DNA of 64,000 nucleotides, taken from positions 4,402,001 to 4,466,000 of the forward strand of contig OY751491.1 in the NCBI GenBank assembly GCA_963565915.1, given 5' to 3'. Of this stretch, positions 51,621 to 63,610 are shown in pieces. How positions within the stretch are numbered: the first letter of the stretch is position 1; the number at the start of each line of letters is the position of its first letter. Below the pieces are notes generated by a model. It searched no databases. It was given only the letters and a program-made list of their open reading frames with translations, and had not been told where the DNA came from. A program made the position numbers and the translations under genes. The DNA comes from Entoloma clypeatum. Taxonomy: Eukaryota > Basidiomycota > Agaricomycetes > Agaricales > Entolomataceae.

Positions 51621-53303
51621 TCGTTTTTCTACTTTAGTTCTCCTTCAACGTCTTATTGTCGGCAGTCGTAGCAGTGTTACTGCCAGAGGGTGATGAAGAA
51701 GCAGCGGCGGCACCAGCTGCAGTAGTAGTGGTGGTGGTGTTTGTGGTCAAGGCAACATGTGCCAGATGGCCGGTGAGAAGATGGGACTTGATGATTGGCC
51801 TGCGGCGCAAAAACACCACAAAACCCCTCACAACTCCTCAACAAAATAGTTCAAGGGTGGCGGGAACTTAACCACTTATTTTGTAAGTAGTTAGACTCGT
51901 TTGTCTTTTGTAGAAAGTCATCGCAAGGTCACACATTGACAATCAAGGGTTTTGATCAAATAAAATATTAATATGAGATCGAGTTTTCTCAGGGTTCACT
52001 GAGACTCCCTTTGGATGAGACTTAGAAAATCAAACCACTCAATCAATTACTGAGAGAAAGAGAGGGATTGGATCTGGCTGGGGGGCCTTTCTAATCTACA
52101 GTACATGGCAGGGAACTACAGTTTTTATACATGACAAGAGATAAAATATATATATAAGGTTTATCACAAGATATGTCCATAACAAATTGGTTTCCAGGGT
52201 ATCTGTTATTTAGGCATGGTCCAAATATCTACATGGGTCTTTTAAACATACTGAGGTGTCGAGAGGGCAACTGGCCCTGGCAGAGTGGAGTGACAAGAAC
52301 ATGTTGTTTCGCGAGCATTCCAGAAGTCCACATCAATATTGATGTTGTCGATCGATCGATCAAGTTCCTGGTTGTCATTGATCAAGGGTCCAAAGCATCA
52401 CAGATCGGGAACCTGTTTCCAGGGTTCGGTCTATTCTGGTAAGTCACACGGATCGGTATCACGGCATCAGTGATCATGGTGATGCATGGGTATAGCTCTG
52501 CGCGCGTTTGAGAACACAAGTCCTCGAGGCCCTTGATAAGTCGGGTCATAGAATATGTTAATATTGGTCCCCTCAATGGTCTTATCCATTGATAAATAGA
52601 ATGGTGGTGTCAAGTCTATGGTTAAGCCTTCAGGGAGACTGTTCCCATGATCATGAGCAAAGGGAATCCAGTGGTATTTAGGCACTCATAGGTGGCCATT
52701 AGTACCATCAGTTCCAATAGAATTGTAAATGGGCCAACATCAGATTCTTTATATTGACAAAACCATGAGAAATGTGCCATTTCAAGCACAGCCGCTCAAC
52801 GGTTGTATCACCGGCATGTGCGGTGCGAGTGTAAAAGGTGGTGGAGAAGTAGGCGAAGAATGCCATGGTAGCCTGCTCTAAAACTCAATTTGAGGAGCAT
52901 ATTTAAGGCTTTGCCTATCTCGCACAGACCATGCTGAGTCAGATGTTTAGTCTGATCGCATCAGCAATACCACGTAATAGTTTATTGTCATCTTGGACTG
53001 GATCAATGGTTGACATTTTGATATTATGATGTATAGATCAGCAAGCGGGCCATTTGATAAGTCAGGTAGACATAACTCATTCAAGAGCTCGTTAGACTTA
53101 ATCTATATCGTTCAAATAGTCATTTAAACCAATTGATGGGATCATGCATAGCATGATATAAGCTTGGTATAGCTTATTAATACTCTGGAAGTTGTGTTAA
53201 AGACCGCTAACAACCATAGATGAGGCATGCCATCAATCTTGAGTATGTAATATCATCACGGCAGCACAAAAGGCGCACTTATAGTCTATAGATAATATCT
53301 TCT
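51621..53303. other. AT-rich region without recognised genes
   Basis: 51690-51750 is a GCAGCGGC/GTAGTGGTGGTG low-complexity patch. 52160-53300 has only short frames (for example minus 52467-52685). No RNA gene, LTR or TIR recognised. Confidence 0.5.
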
Positions 53304-53645
53304 TGTCATAACCATACGATTCACATCCGACTTATCCGACGACTCCGACGATTCATCTGCTCCAACATCTGCTCCAACAACATTCTATTTATATTGAATA
53401 TACTTCTACTATGTTATACCTCATTCGCATCCGTCTCTACTTGCCTTTGAGCATTCTCTCCGTCACCTCCGCTCATCCGACATCTGCCAATCCGAAATTG
53501 AGGACCACGTCAAAGGGTGGGGCGCAACACACAAGTTGAAGCCAGGTCCTTTCTGCCAACGTCGCACTTACCACATTCCGCTCCTCCGCTACTCCGCTCC
53601 GACTCGTCCGACGTTTTCCGACATTGAGAAACACGCTACGTGACA
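53304..53645 (+). repeat. Gypsy-2 5' LTR, promoter deleted
   Basis: Compared with the 3' LTR it lacks about 185 bp at position 53411 (CTACTA|TGTTATACC). The lost part holds the TATA box and self-primer. It keeps 14 TCCG tetramers and no CGGA on the plus strand. Confidence 0.92.
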
Positions 53646-53647
53646 GT

Positions 53648-53658
53648 ATATTTGAACT
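53648..53658 (+). other. Gypsy-2 primer binding site (self-priming type)
   Basis: ATATTTGAACT, two bases inside the 5' LTR, is the exact reverse complement of AGTTCAAATAT at 60416-60426 in the 3' LTR. Gypsy-1 has ATATTCAAACTG paired with its own LTR, so both sides co-vary. Confidence 0.72.
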
Positions 53659-53696
53659 ACCACCATTCTTTGATTTACCCAACAACCTCTACCCAC

Positions 53697-54950
53697 ATGT
53701 CTCAAACCCGTAATACAGTTCGAACAACTAGGACTGCTTGTGCAGCAGCAGAACATTCATCCTCCACACCACGCTCTGCTTTTCTTCGAGGAACACGCAA
53801 TGTAACCATTACCCCTCGAGGAGCCACAGCATCATCATCCGCTCCTACCCCCAGACCATCTGTTCCTCTGCCCTCTTCCGACTCTCAGCTCCCACCACTT
53901 CCTGCCAGTCCTCCACTAAACCCACCAACGGAACCCTCCGCACCTCTAAATTCTGGCTTATTCGGTGGACCTCCAGGAGGATCTCCTCCTCCTTCCGACG
54001 GTAGTTTACATGGAGATTTGGACGACTCCGATTCCAATCCAGATCAGGAACCCAATCTAGCTGAAGCCATTCTGCTCATGACCAAAGAGTTGAAACATCG
54101 AGATACAAAGAAGAAAAAGTCGTATGCCAATGAACCGGATACCTTCGACGGATCCGATCCGCGCAAACTCTCCGCATTCATTTTACAATGCAAACTTTAC
54201 TTCTCCGACAACGACAACTTCGACTCAGAACATTCCAAAGTCAACTTTGCCATGTCTTACTTCCGAGGCACAGCACTTGAGTTTTTTGAACCCTTCATTC
54301 TTGACGATGATGAACCCAATTGGCGGGGTTCTTTCCCCAAGTTCGTCTGACTTCTCCGCTCCGAGTTTGGTACCATTGACCCTCAGGGCAAAGCCGAAGA
54401 ACAGTTGGACAACCTACGGATAAAGGAAAATCAAAAGATATTGAAGTACAACGTTGAATTCCAATGTCTTGCTACCAAGACTGACTGGGATGAAAACTCC
54501 CTCCGACACCGCTACTATGTCGGACTTCTGGATCGGATCAAGGACATCGTCTCCCAACAACCCAAGATCAAGTCTTTACCAGACCTATGATCTGCGGCTC
54601 ATACTATTGACGCTCGCTACTGGGAACATCAACAAGAGAAATCCAGAACCGATAAATCCACTCCCAAGTCCGACAAGAAACAATCTGCTCCGAACCAATC
54701 CACTCCACAAACATCATCAACCAAACCCTCCGCTTCCGCTCCTGCTTCCACTCCCGCTTCCGCTTCCACTTCCACATCCGCTCCGAAACCCGACCTCTCC
54801 AGTAAATTAGGCTTATTCTGCGGTAGCGTCGGACACGCTGTCAAGGACTGTCCCAAGTCCACCTCCTCTACCTCCAAGGCTAAAGGGAAAGCCGCCCAAG
54901 TTGGCACTCAAGCCAAGGAAAAAGGTAAGGAGATTGAGTCAAAAAAATAG
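53697..54950 (+). pseudogene. gag: Gypsy-2 Gag, two premature stops
   Basis: From ATG 53697 the frame holds UGA at 54348 (before LLRSEFGTIDP) and at 54588 (before SAAHTIDARYWE) and then runs to TAG 54948. It aligns with Gypsy-1 Gag (EPDTFDGSDPRKLSAF, RGTALEFFEPF, HRYYVGLLDRIKD). A deletion removes the first Cys of the zinc knuckle, leaving FCGSVGHAVKDC. The stops fit C-to-T or G-to-A changes. Confidence 0.88.
54941..54950 (+). promoter_or_regulatory. Gypsy-2 -1 frameshift site
   Basis: A-AAA-AAA (54941-54947) followed by gag stop TAG. Slipping back one base enters the pol frame (ATA GGC AGT), which leads to SEDCVDSLRAS and the protease, aligned with Gypsy-1. Confidence 0.7.
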
Positions 54951-57900
54951 GCAGTGGTCCTCATGAAGCACGGTCTGAGGACTGCGTTGACTCTCTCCGT
55001 GCCTCCGCTCCCATCCGACTTAACATGTCCGCTCTCTCCGATCCGAACTCTTTACGTATCAATATCTCATCTTCTTTTTTCTCTTCAGATTCTGTCCCAG
55101 CACTTATTGATTCAGGATCTACCCACTGTTTTATTGACATTAACTTTTCCTCCACTTAAGATCTTCCGACCTCCGCTATTCCGCCTTTAGAACTAAAGCT
55201 TTTCAATGGTTCTTCTAACGTGTTTATCACTCAAGTTGTAACAATACCTATATGTTTTCCTTCAGGTGAAACCTTTGAACAGGATTTTTATGTTACTCCG
55301 CTCGACTCTGCTTCTTCCGTGGTTCTTGGATACAACTGGCTCACCCGCCACAATCCTATGATTGACTGGGTATTGGGCAGTATCACTTTCCATCCACAGA
55401 TGCAAAAAGAGCCGTTTCCGACATCGACGTCGACCTCCTCCCAAGGTAGAACAGCTACGCTTCCTCCTCTGGAACCTCTGATCGTACCTCCGCAGTCCAC
55501 TCCGCAGATTTCACTCATTAACACAGCCGCATTTATGAGGGCATGCAAATTGCCTGGTACACAATCCTTTCAACTTCACCTTTCGACTCCCTCCGTTTCC
55601 GCTCACTCCGCATCCGCTTCCGACACCCCCGACTTGACAAACGTACCCAAAGAATACCACAACTATGCTGATGTCTTCAGTAAAGGAAAAGCAGACACTC
55701 TTCCACCCCACCGTCCCTACGACCTCAAGATCAAACTTGAAGAGGGCTCCGCTCCTCCGTTCAGTCCGATCTACTCCCTTTCACAAACCGAACTCAATGC
55801 CCTCCGTGAATTCATTGACGAACACCTCACCATTGGATTCATCCGACCCTCTTCCTCTCCGCACGGTGCTCCCGTCCTTTTCGTTCGTAAAAAGGATGGC
55901 TCCCTTCGTCTTTGCGTCGATTTCCGTGGTCTTAACAAAATCTCAAAGAAGGACCGATATCCGCTTCCGCTCATATCTGACCTTCTCCAGACCGCTGGAA
56001 AAGCCAGTGTTTATACGGCTCTCAACCTCCAACATGCCTATCACCTCGTCCGCATAGTGGAAGGAGATGAATGGAAAACTGCCTTCCGCACGCGCTACGG
56101 GTCCGTTCTTTTGAATGGCTTGTCATGCCATTTGGACTCACCAACTCCCCAGCCGTTTTCCGATGCTTCATGAACGACATCTTCCATGACCTGCTCGATA
56201 AGTATGTTACCATATATCTCAATGACATCCTCATCTACTCCGACTCTCCCTCCGAGCATCGGAAGCATGTCTGCGAAGTCCTCCGATGTCTCCGACAACA
56301 CGGCTTATACGCACGCGCAGACAAATGCGAGTTTTCTACGGATACTGTTGAATACCTTGGCTTTATCCTCTCTCCGACAGGCCTCTGCATGTCGGATAAG
56401 AAAGTCAAAATTATTCAAGATTGGCCTGAACCAAGGAAGGTCAAAGACATTCAGTCTTTCTTAGGTTTTGCCAATTTTTATCGACGATTTATTCCTTACT
56501 ACTCCGAAATCACCGTTCCGCTCACTCAACTCACCCGCAAAAACACACAATGGCACTTCTCCGACTCCGCTCGCGAATCTTTCAAAACTTTGAAGAAAGC
56601 CTTTACCACGGCACCTGTTCTTACGCATTGGATTCCCGACAGCCCTATCATTGTCGAAACCGATGCCTCCAACTACGCTTTGGGTGCGATCCTCTCCATC
56701 CGCACCTCTGACAACAAAATCCATCCGGTTGCTTTCCACTCCCGCACCTTTACACCTCCCGACTTAAACTATGACACCCACGACAAAGAACTATTAGCGA
56801 TCCACGATGCATTCAAGGTTTGGCGTCACTACCTTGAGGGCTCCGCTGCTCCGATCAATGTCGTAACGGACCACAAAAATCTTGAGTACTTTTCTACTAC
56901 CAAGATTTTATCATGTCGACAAGCTCGTTGGTCCAAATACCTCTGCCAGTTCAATCTCGTCATCCACTTCCGCCCTGGCCATTTAGGTATGAAGCCCGAT
57001 CTTTTAAGTAGACGATGGGACGTCTACCCTAAAGAGGGAAATAGCGACTATTCGTCTGTCAACCCAAGCAACTTCAAACCCATCTTCACACAAGAACAGC
57101 TCACCACTTCACTTCGCGCAACAGAGTTATATACACCCATCCTCCATGCCACAATCATCATGGATACGGATCAGCTCTGCTCCGATATTCTCTCCACTCT
57201 TCCAACCAATCCCATTTACACCTCTTTCCTCGACAATCCTAATCCACACTGGATCGTGAATGAAGCAGGTTATCTACTCCACAATGGACGTATCTACATT
57301 CCCGACTCATCCGACCTCTGTCTCCGCATCCTCCACAATAAGCATGACCATATCCTCGCTGGACACCCTGGTCAAAATAAGACTATTAGTCTTATTCAAC
57401 GAGAATACACTTGGCCTGGAATGCGCGACTTCATCAAAAAGTATTGCAAGTCATGTACCACTTGTATGCGCGCCAAACCCCAACATCATAAACCCTACGG
57501 TCTGCTTAAACAACTCCCTATTCCTGAACGTCCCTGGCATTCTATTTCCATGGACTTCATTGAACCCCTTCCGACATCCGCTGGCTCCGATGCGATTCTG
57601 GTCATTGTAGACTGCCTCACTAAACAAGGCATCTTCATCCCTACCACCATTAATTGCACATCCGAAGACCTAGCAAACCTTTTCGTGCTTCACGTCTTTT
57701 CCAAGCACGGAGTTCCGCAAAATGTCACATCCGATCACAGACCTGAATTCATCTCCCGCTTTTTCCGCTCTCTTGCAAAAGCCCTCGACATGAGACTTCA
57801 CTTCACTTCTGGATATCACCCTGAAGGCGATGGTCAAACCGAACGCACCAACCAGACACTCAAACAATACCGCCGCATTTTCTGCAACTACCAGCAAGAC

Positions 57901-58943
57901 AACTGGTCCGCTTTGCTTCTGCTTGCGGAGTTCGCTTACAACAACACTCCGAGTGCCACTACAGGTGTATCACCATTCTTCGCCAACAAAGGTTATCATC
58001 CCGACATTACACTCCATCTGGAACGTGATCTAGCATCTGATAAAGCTCAACAATACATCGTCGACTTAGATGAATTACATCAAGAACTAAAGACTGCTGT
58101 CGCAGAGGCACAACAACGTTATCAAGGCCCTGCAGACGTCCGACGTTCTCCGCCTCCTCCGTCCGCATCAGACAAGAAGTCTTTGTTAAAGCCAAGTTCT
58201 TCCGCACCACACAACCCACCCAAAAGTTATCCGACAAATATGCTGGCCCATTTGAAATCATAGCCCAACCCGGCACGCACTCCTTTACACTCCATCTACC
58301 CGACACTATGCGTGCTATACACCCCGTCTTCCACATATCCATGCTCAAACCAGCAACTCCTAACGAGATTCCAAATCGGATACAATCTCCTCTGCCTCTG
58401 CTCGAGATCGAAGGAGAAACCGAATACAAAATTGCAGAAATCGTCGACTCAAAGATCGATAAAAGACGACGATGCAAACTCCTTTACCTCATCCGCTGGT
58501 TAGGTTATGAAGACACTGTTGAAACTTTTCCCATCACATAGATTAGATTAGATTAGATTACATCACATGACCTTTACATATCTTCATTACATACTTGTTT
58601 GATTGGTACAAACAGTAGTACGGTATATAAGACCAGGAAACTGTCAATATCAACAAGTTGTCTCTTGACTCTTAACCAGCTCCATCGCTCTCACCAGCCT
58701 CAACCGCTCTCACTAGCCTTACCCCCTCCAAACCATGTAAGTGACCATAGCGGTATCGTAGAGTACTTCCACTGTAGCTATGTTGCTCAGTACACCTGTG
58801 GCTAGCGCCCAGGTGGAACTTCAACAGACACCAGTGAAGAGTTTTCTTGGTTACCCGCATCCAAGCTTGAACATGCAGCGGATACGGTAGCGGACTTCCA
58901 CTCCGCTCAACCAACTAAGCCAGGCCCCTTATCGCGCTTGTAA
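54947..58943 (+). pseudogene. pol: Gypsy-2 Pol, multiply broken
   Basis: Domain order as in Gypsy-1. Lesions visible: TAA in the protease near 55156 (after INFSST), a frameshift near 56100 in RT, an Asn codon at 56221 that turns the YLDD box into YLND (loss of a catalytic Asp), DHRPEF for DRGPEF in integrase, a frameshift near 58165, and a solo LTR at 58517 that splits the chromodomain after LIRWLGYEDT. The sequence after the LTR (SEEFSWLPASKLE) completes the chromodomain and ends at TAA 58941. The largest open pieces are 55220-56173 and 56071-58263. Confidence 0.93.
58517..58826 (+). repeat. Solo LTR of the Copia-1 family inside Gypsy-2
   Basis: 310 bp, TGTTGAAAC to CTTCAACA, with target duplication GACAC (58512-58516 and 58827-58831). 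Closely similar to 18603-18911. Several CG of that LTR are CA here (CACATAG, CACATGACC, CTTCATTAC), as after cytosine deamination. Confidence 0.93.
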
Positions 58944-58987
58944 CAAGAAGAAAAGAAAATCTATTAAAATTTTATACTAACAAAAAA

Positions 58988-60006
58988 CTACTTTCGCTGT
59001 TTTTTGTTAGATACCCCCTCCGTCTCCTTGTTCCACTCCGATCCGGATTCCTCTTCCGCTTCCTCCATCTGCTTCCGCTTCTTCATTTCTTCTTCTTTTT
59101 TTTCTTCTTCTTCTACCTCCTTTGCCAACTCCTCCAATACCCTATCATACTTCTCCGCATCCTCGTCCTCATCGGATCCCTCCTCCGAAGCCTCCGAATC
59201 CTCCCTCCACGCGATAACCATCAAAAGCTCCTTGATCTCCCGCAGTTCCTTCAACTCCGCCTTTATCAGCCACATCTCCCTTATCATGCTCCTAAGCCCT
59301 CTCACCACCTCCGTGCCTATGACCACCTCTGGCGGACCAAACCCCTCTGGCATGAACTCTGGCTCCTCCGACGCTGTGGCCATCCGCAATCCCTCCGCGG
59401 TCCCCTCTCCCTTGGACGATTTCGCCTTCGCGTTCTTCATCACACCACCTGCCACCTTAGCCTTTCCGACCCTCACCGCCTTGGTCATCCTCCACTTCAC
59501 CTCTGACTCCGCTTCCGCTCCCGTTCTGCAGCTTCGTTTTAAACGCTGGCACTGCCAGCACGATGAAGCATTGTCATTCCTAAAGAACAAGTTAATAACG
59601 AAGCGTATAAAGAAATAGAAAAAACTCACTCTGATGGCCAAAAACACAAGTCCCCCGCTTTCAAGCAGGAGGTGCAATCCTCCTTCCCCTGCTCGTAACT
59701 TGCAGGCATATCCTTGAAAACCCCCTGCAGCTGGACCTTCTTCACCTCTGCATTTGCCGCATCTGCATCCGCATCTGCATCTGCATCTGCATCCGCACCC
59801 GCAACCGGCTCCTTCGCCTTCGCTTTCTCCACTTTCCTCTCTGCTTGTCTCCGCTCTTTCGCCGCCCTTTTTGCCTCCGCGCGCTCTGCATCTTCCTTCG
59901 CGCACTCCTCTGCCTCCTGCAGCTTCCTCTCCAACTCCTCGGTGACCTTCTTCTGGCGCTCCCTTTCAGCACGGAGAGCGGCGAGGGGTGAGTTCTCAGC
60001 GGACAT
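58988..60006 (-). CDS. Antisense accessory protein of Gypsy-2: coiled coil plus split Zn2Cys6-type motif
   Basis: Exons 59630-60006 and 58988-59579 with a 50-bp intron (GTGAGT...TTTAG) give 322 residues on the strand opposite pol. It begins MSA like the Gypsy-1 protein, has a charged helical N-terminal region (LRAERERQKKVTEELERKLQ) and an Ala-Asp repeat, then CTSCLKAGDLC and, after splicing, CWQCQRLKRSC: CX2CX6CX11CX2CX6C. A basic linker, helices (MIREMWLIKAELKELREIKE) and a long acidic tail follow, ending SNKKQRK. Its stop is 44 bp from the pol stop, tail-to-tail. No frame lesion is present although gag and pol of this copy are ruined. The role is unknown; nuclear DNA binding is inferred. 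Confidence 0.8.
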
Positions 60007-60070
60007 AACAGATAGGCGACGGGATAGATGTTGTGGTTGGGTGACAAGAGAGAAAAATTACGCGCAAAGC

Positions 60071-60090
60071 TTTTCAACCAACGGTCACAT
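60071..60090 (-). promoter_or_regulatory. Conserved block upstream of the Gypsy-2 antisense gene
   Basis: Sense CATGTGACCGTTGGTTGAAA, 65 bp before ATG 60006, matching 1346-1367 in Gypsy-1. Confidence 0.45.
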
Positions 60091-60137
60091 GGATTACCTC
60101 ATCTGGGCCTCAGGGTTCGGCCCTAAGAGGGAAATAC

Positions 60138-60672
60138 TGTCATAACCATACGATTCACATCCGACTTATCCAACGACTCTGACGATTCATCCGCTCCGAC
60201 ATCCGCTCCAACAACATTCTATTTATATTGAATATACTTCTACTACGTAACATCTCAACCATACTTACAAGTAGACATATGTTGTTCACTTTTCATTTGC
60301 TACTCTCCGTACTCCGAATGTTCCAATGGTCAACTCCGATATCTGCACATCACTTATAGTAATGCTGATCATTCTAGTCTACTATAAATAGTGTACAAAC
60401 CTGTCATAGAACCTCAGTTCAAATATCATATGTTATACCTCATTCACATCCGTCTCTACTTGCCTTTGAGCATTCTCTCCATCACCTCCGCTCATCCGCT
60501 CATCCAACATCCGCCAATCCGAAATCGAGGACCATGTCAAAGAGTGGGGCGCAACGCACAAGTTGAAGCCAGGTCCTTTCTGCCAACGTCGCACTTACCG
60601 CATTCCACTCTTCCGCTACTCCGCTCTGACTCGTCTGACGTTTTCCGACGTTGAGAAACACGCTATGTGACA
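60138..60672 (+). repeat. Gypsy-2 3' LTR, intact length
   Basis: 535 bp, TGTCATAACC to ATGTGACA. Holds about 15 TCCG and the TATA/self-primer block missing from the 5' LTR. Confidence 0.93.
60383..60426 (+). promoter_or_regulatory. TATA box and self-primer region of Gypsy-2
   Basis: TATAAATAG (60383-60391) and AGTTCAAATAT (60416-60426), 33 nt from start to start, equal to the spacing in Gypsy-1. Confidence 0.65.
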
Positions 60673-60677
60673 CTTCT

Positions 60678-61089
60678 GAGTCAAGTGTAGTACTCCAGAC
60701 TCAGGATGTGGATGAACTATATAGGTTCAAATTCACTGTGGTAGGGTCTAGTTTAGCGTCATAGGGGACGTAAAGATCACTCAAAGATATCCCATAATAT
60801 CTGAGCATTGCAAAGTATAATTGCGGCTCAAGCAACATATGGTTTATTCTGATTTAGGGTTTAACAGAGATCGGTAGATCTCCCCTGTGCATGGATTTGA
60901 ATGACCCAGGGCTTGTTTTGAAGCCGATCCACCTTGCATTCACTGGCCCTATAACCAGCACCTGGAATTTCCATGGACCAGTGCATTTGTCAGCACACAA
61001 GTGCCCCCCACAAAGAAATGACCCACGGGTGGGGAGAAATGGCAAAGGACAGCCCACAATTGGCAGATATTGCACAGTCAGTAATGGGT
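60678..61089. other. Intergenic, no gene seen
   Basis: Flank of Gypsy-2. Only short frames, no repeat recognised. Confidence 0.5.
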
Positions 61090-61990
61090 AAATGTGTTGG
61101 TTCAATGTTGCATGATATGCAACACACACACATCAAACATGTCAAATACATGTAAACAAATCTCCAAAAATGTTGCACATCCTCCTCATTATCTCTCCAC
61201 AGGAACAAGTAAACTTTTCTACTATATCAGTTAGATAGGAGAGCATGTTGTATCATCAAGAATGTATTCATTTTATCAAATTTCACAACAGATTCAAAGT
61301 TATTGAGGTTCCATGGTCTGAACCAAATAATAGTAAACAATGTGCAAAGGACATTGCACAGGCACGCACGGTGCCTTCCTCATGATTGAATAATAGTTTG
61401 AAGTAATAGGACTCATGAATACATATGTATTCACCTTGTGACACACTTTGTATAATTTTTAGCAGTCCAGATAAGATAGAAATAATCAAATGTGCAAATT
61501 TGAGAAAGAGTGTCATATCTCTCTAAGGAATGAACCAAATTTGAAAAATGAAGGTGTCCTGAGATCCCCTGAATGTGGAGAATCCAAATATAAAATAAAA
61601 AAATTTGGTCAAATTTTCGACCTATTTTGCTCATATTCAGCTTATTAGGTTCTTGAACTTTATTTGAATGGTCTGATGAGGTTTACATACAATATTTCAA
61701 TGGTATACATACAGTACATGTAGATTAAAGTGGATGTGGAAAGGGACAAGGAAGAAAACATGGTTTTTGATGTATGAGAAAACTCATGATGCACCATTGC
61801 ATCATGATTTTGCCTGTGTTTACATAGCCAACTGTATATATACTTTTTATGAGTTCATAGGCATCCATCCAACAGTTAACAAGCATATTTGAGGCTGATA
61901 GAGTGGGGAATATAGGAAGCATGATTTAGTCACCAACACTGTCATTGTTATGCATGTGCCAATCTGAGATGTATTTTGGATAAAGTCTTA
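61090..61990. repeat. R1 repeat, copy C, inverted
   Basis: Reverse complement of the R1 body: compare GGTGCCTTCCTCATGATTGA (61370-61389) with the ATCATGAGGAAGGCACC stretch at 601-617 and 42550-42566. More diverged than copies A and B. Confidence 0.7.
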
Positions 61991-62191
61991 TCTCCAGTCT
62001 TCCAGATGGCATGAATTCCCTTGGAATCTTCTGTATTGAGTAGATGTACATCTGATACACCTGTACAACCATCTATAGATTTATTGACCATAAGATATTA
62101 ATGCCAGATGATGAAGAGATATTTTTGATGTGCAACCTGTCTCCTGATTCTTAACACTTGATCTATACATTGTACACCATTTACTATTGAT

Positions 62192-62473
62192 GTGTTGAGG
62201 CCTACTCACACTAGAATGGAGAACAATGATATCACTCTTCTGGACTGGCCTCCACAATCTCCAGACCTAAATTCTATTGAACACCTTTGGCAACACATCA
62301 AAATAGAGCTTTGCAAGTTTCCAACACAGGCCAAGGAAGTTTGGGAGATTTGGGACAGGGTAGCAGAAGTGTGGGACAAAATAGAGCCAGAGGTGTGTCA
62401 GAGATTGATAGAAAGTATGCCTAGAAGAGTGGAAGCATTAATCAAGGCAAAGGGGGGCCATACCAAGTACTAA
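62192..62473 (+). pseudogene. Tc1/mariner transposase C-terminal fragment
   Basis: 94 codons with DWPPQSPDLNSIEHLWQHIK, where the Glu is the third catalytic acidic residue, followed by EVCQRLIESMPRRVEALIKA and KGGHTKY at the end, the usual C terminus. The first two catalytic Asp and the DNA-binding part are absent. A palindrome GTCACTGTATATAGTGAC at 62709-62726 could be a remnant end. Confidence 0.8.
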
Positions 62474-63460
62474 AATGACCAGTTTCTGTATTTCTGATAC
62501 CCACTCAAATAATTGTCCAGATGAGTTACCAAATCAAATTGTATATATCTCTGTGAGAACTTATTGGAATTACATAATTATTATATATTTCTATAGTCAC
62601 AATGTAGCTCCATCTGTCATACACCAACACTTTGGTCTTGTGTGCCTTGCCCCTGGAGCTATTGAGCAAACAATCAAAATGGCTCAAACATCCGGACAAT
62701 TATTTGAGTCACTGTATATAGTGACAGAGGGGCATTTGAAAGAATGCTCAAGATGTGTCGCACCTCATGCTTTGCGAACGACATGTAATGTGTTGTTTTT
62801 GTTGATATATTTCGTTATTATTTAGGTGCTCTTGACAATGTCTGTGAACATCGACTACCAGCAGCACCCATGCCGCTTGGGTTTGGGTTCGACATGCCCC
62901 ACTCTAAGGTGTGTACTACTTACACCTGGTCTATTGCGAAGGCAACATGTAACATGCCACTTATTAACCTTTTCATTATTTCTAGGTTTTTCGACCCTGT
63001 GTAGATGTCTGGTGTGTTAAACGACCCACTGTTAAGAAAGGGTGTGTCATGGAGACATCGAGGTTGGTGGGGAGCAATGGGTAGAGCACAAGACATCTGT
63101 CGGAAAACTATGGCGATTGGGCACAGACGGTCTGTGCCCTTGCCACTCACTCACTCACTCACTCACTCACCCTCACTCCCAGACATTGATGCAGAGGTCC
63201 CATATGCACAGACCACCATGGACATCCTCATGCGGCGCATGCACCTTGCCTAATGTCCATACAGCACCTCTTCCTCTCTCTGCGAGGCCAGTCTCACCGG
63301 GTGTGCCAAGAGGGTGTGGACATGAATGGGCATGGGCTCGTGGTGGGTTTGGGTGAGGCATGTGTGGTTAATGAGTGGAGAGACTTTGTGGTGGAGTTGG
63401 TGGGCACTGCATATGATGGGGTTTCGGAATAGTGAGCAAGAGATCAGTGAAATTTGTTTT
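62474..63460. other. No gene recognised; tetranucleotide repeat
   Basis: Contains (ACTC)n at about 63144-63170 and short frames on both strands. A frame ending EGVDMNGHGLVVGLGEACVV (to 63431) is open but unrecognised. Confidence 0.4.
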
Positions 63461-63610
63461 TTTTTTGTCTCTTGAACCTGGTTTGGACCTGAACTGGACC
63501 TGGTGAACCTGAACCTGCAGTCCAGGTCCACAGTTTGGCTGAACTGGACTTCAGGTCCAGGTTCAGGTTCAGTGCCAAAGGGGTTGGACCTGGACTGGAC
63601 CAGATTGTGG
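63461..63610. repeat. Self-complementary GGTCCAGGTTCAG cluster
   Basis: Multiple copies of GGACCTG/CAGGTCC and GAACCTG/CAGGTTC on both strands form a foldback. Similar in style to the TTCAGTTCAGTCC ends of R1 (8240-8290, 43330-43380). Confidence 0.5.

Larger units (their letters stand above)
53304..60672 (+). mobile_element. Gypsy-2: degenerate chromodomain retrotransposon, relative of Gypsy-1
   Basis: LTRs 53304-53645 (342 bp, internally deleted) and 60138-60672 (535 bp); target duplication CTTCT (53299-53303 and 60673-60677). Contains a primer site, gag, slip site, pol, solo LTR, opposite-strand gene and polypurine tract (AAGAGGGAAATAC, 60125-60137). Proteins align with Gypsy-1 over their length. 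LTR differences are about 20, all transitions and almost all in CpG. Stops, frameshifts and an RT active-site change show it is dead. Confidence 0.95.

Noticed and set aside
63005..63253. ORF through the (ACTC)n repeat
   Set aside because: The microsatellite makes open frames by itself; flanking parts have no homologue.
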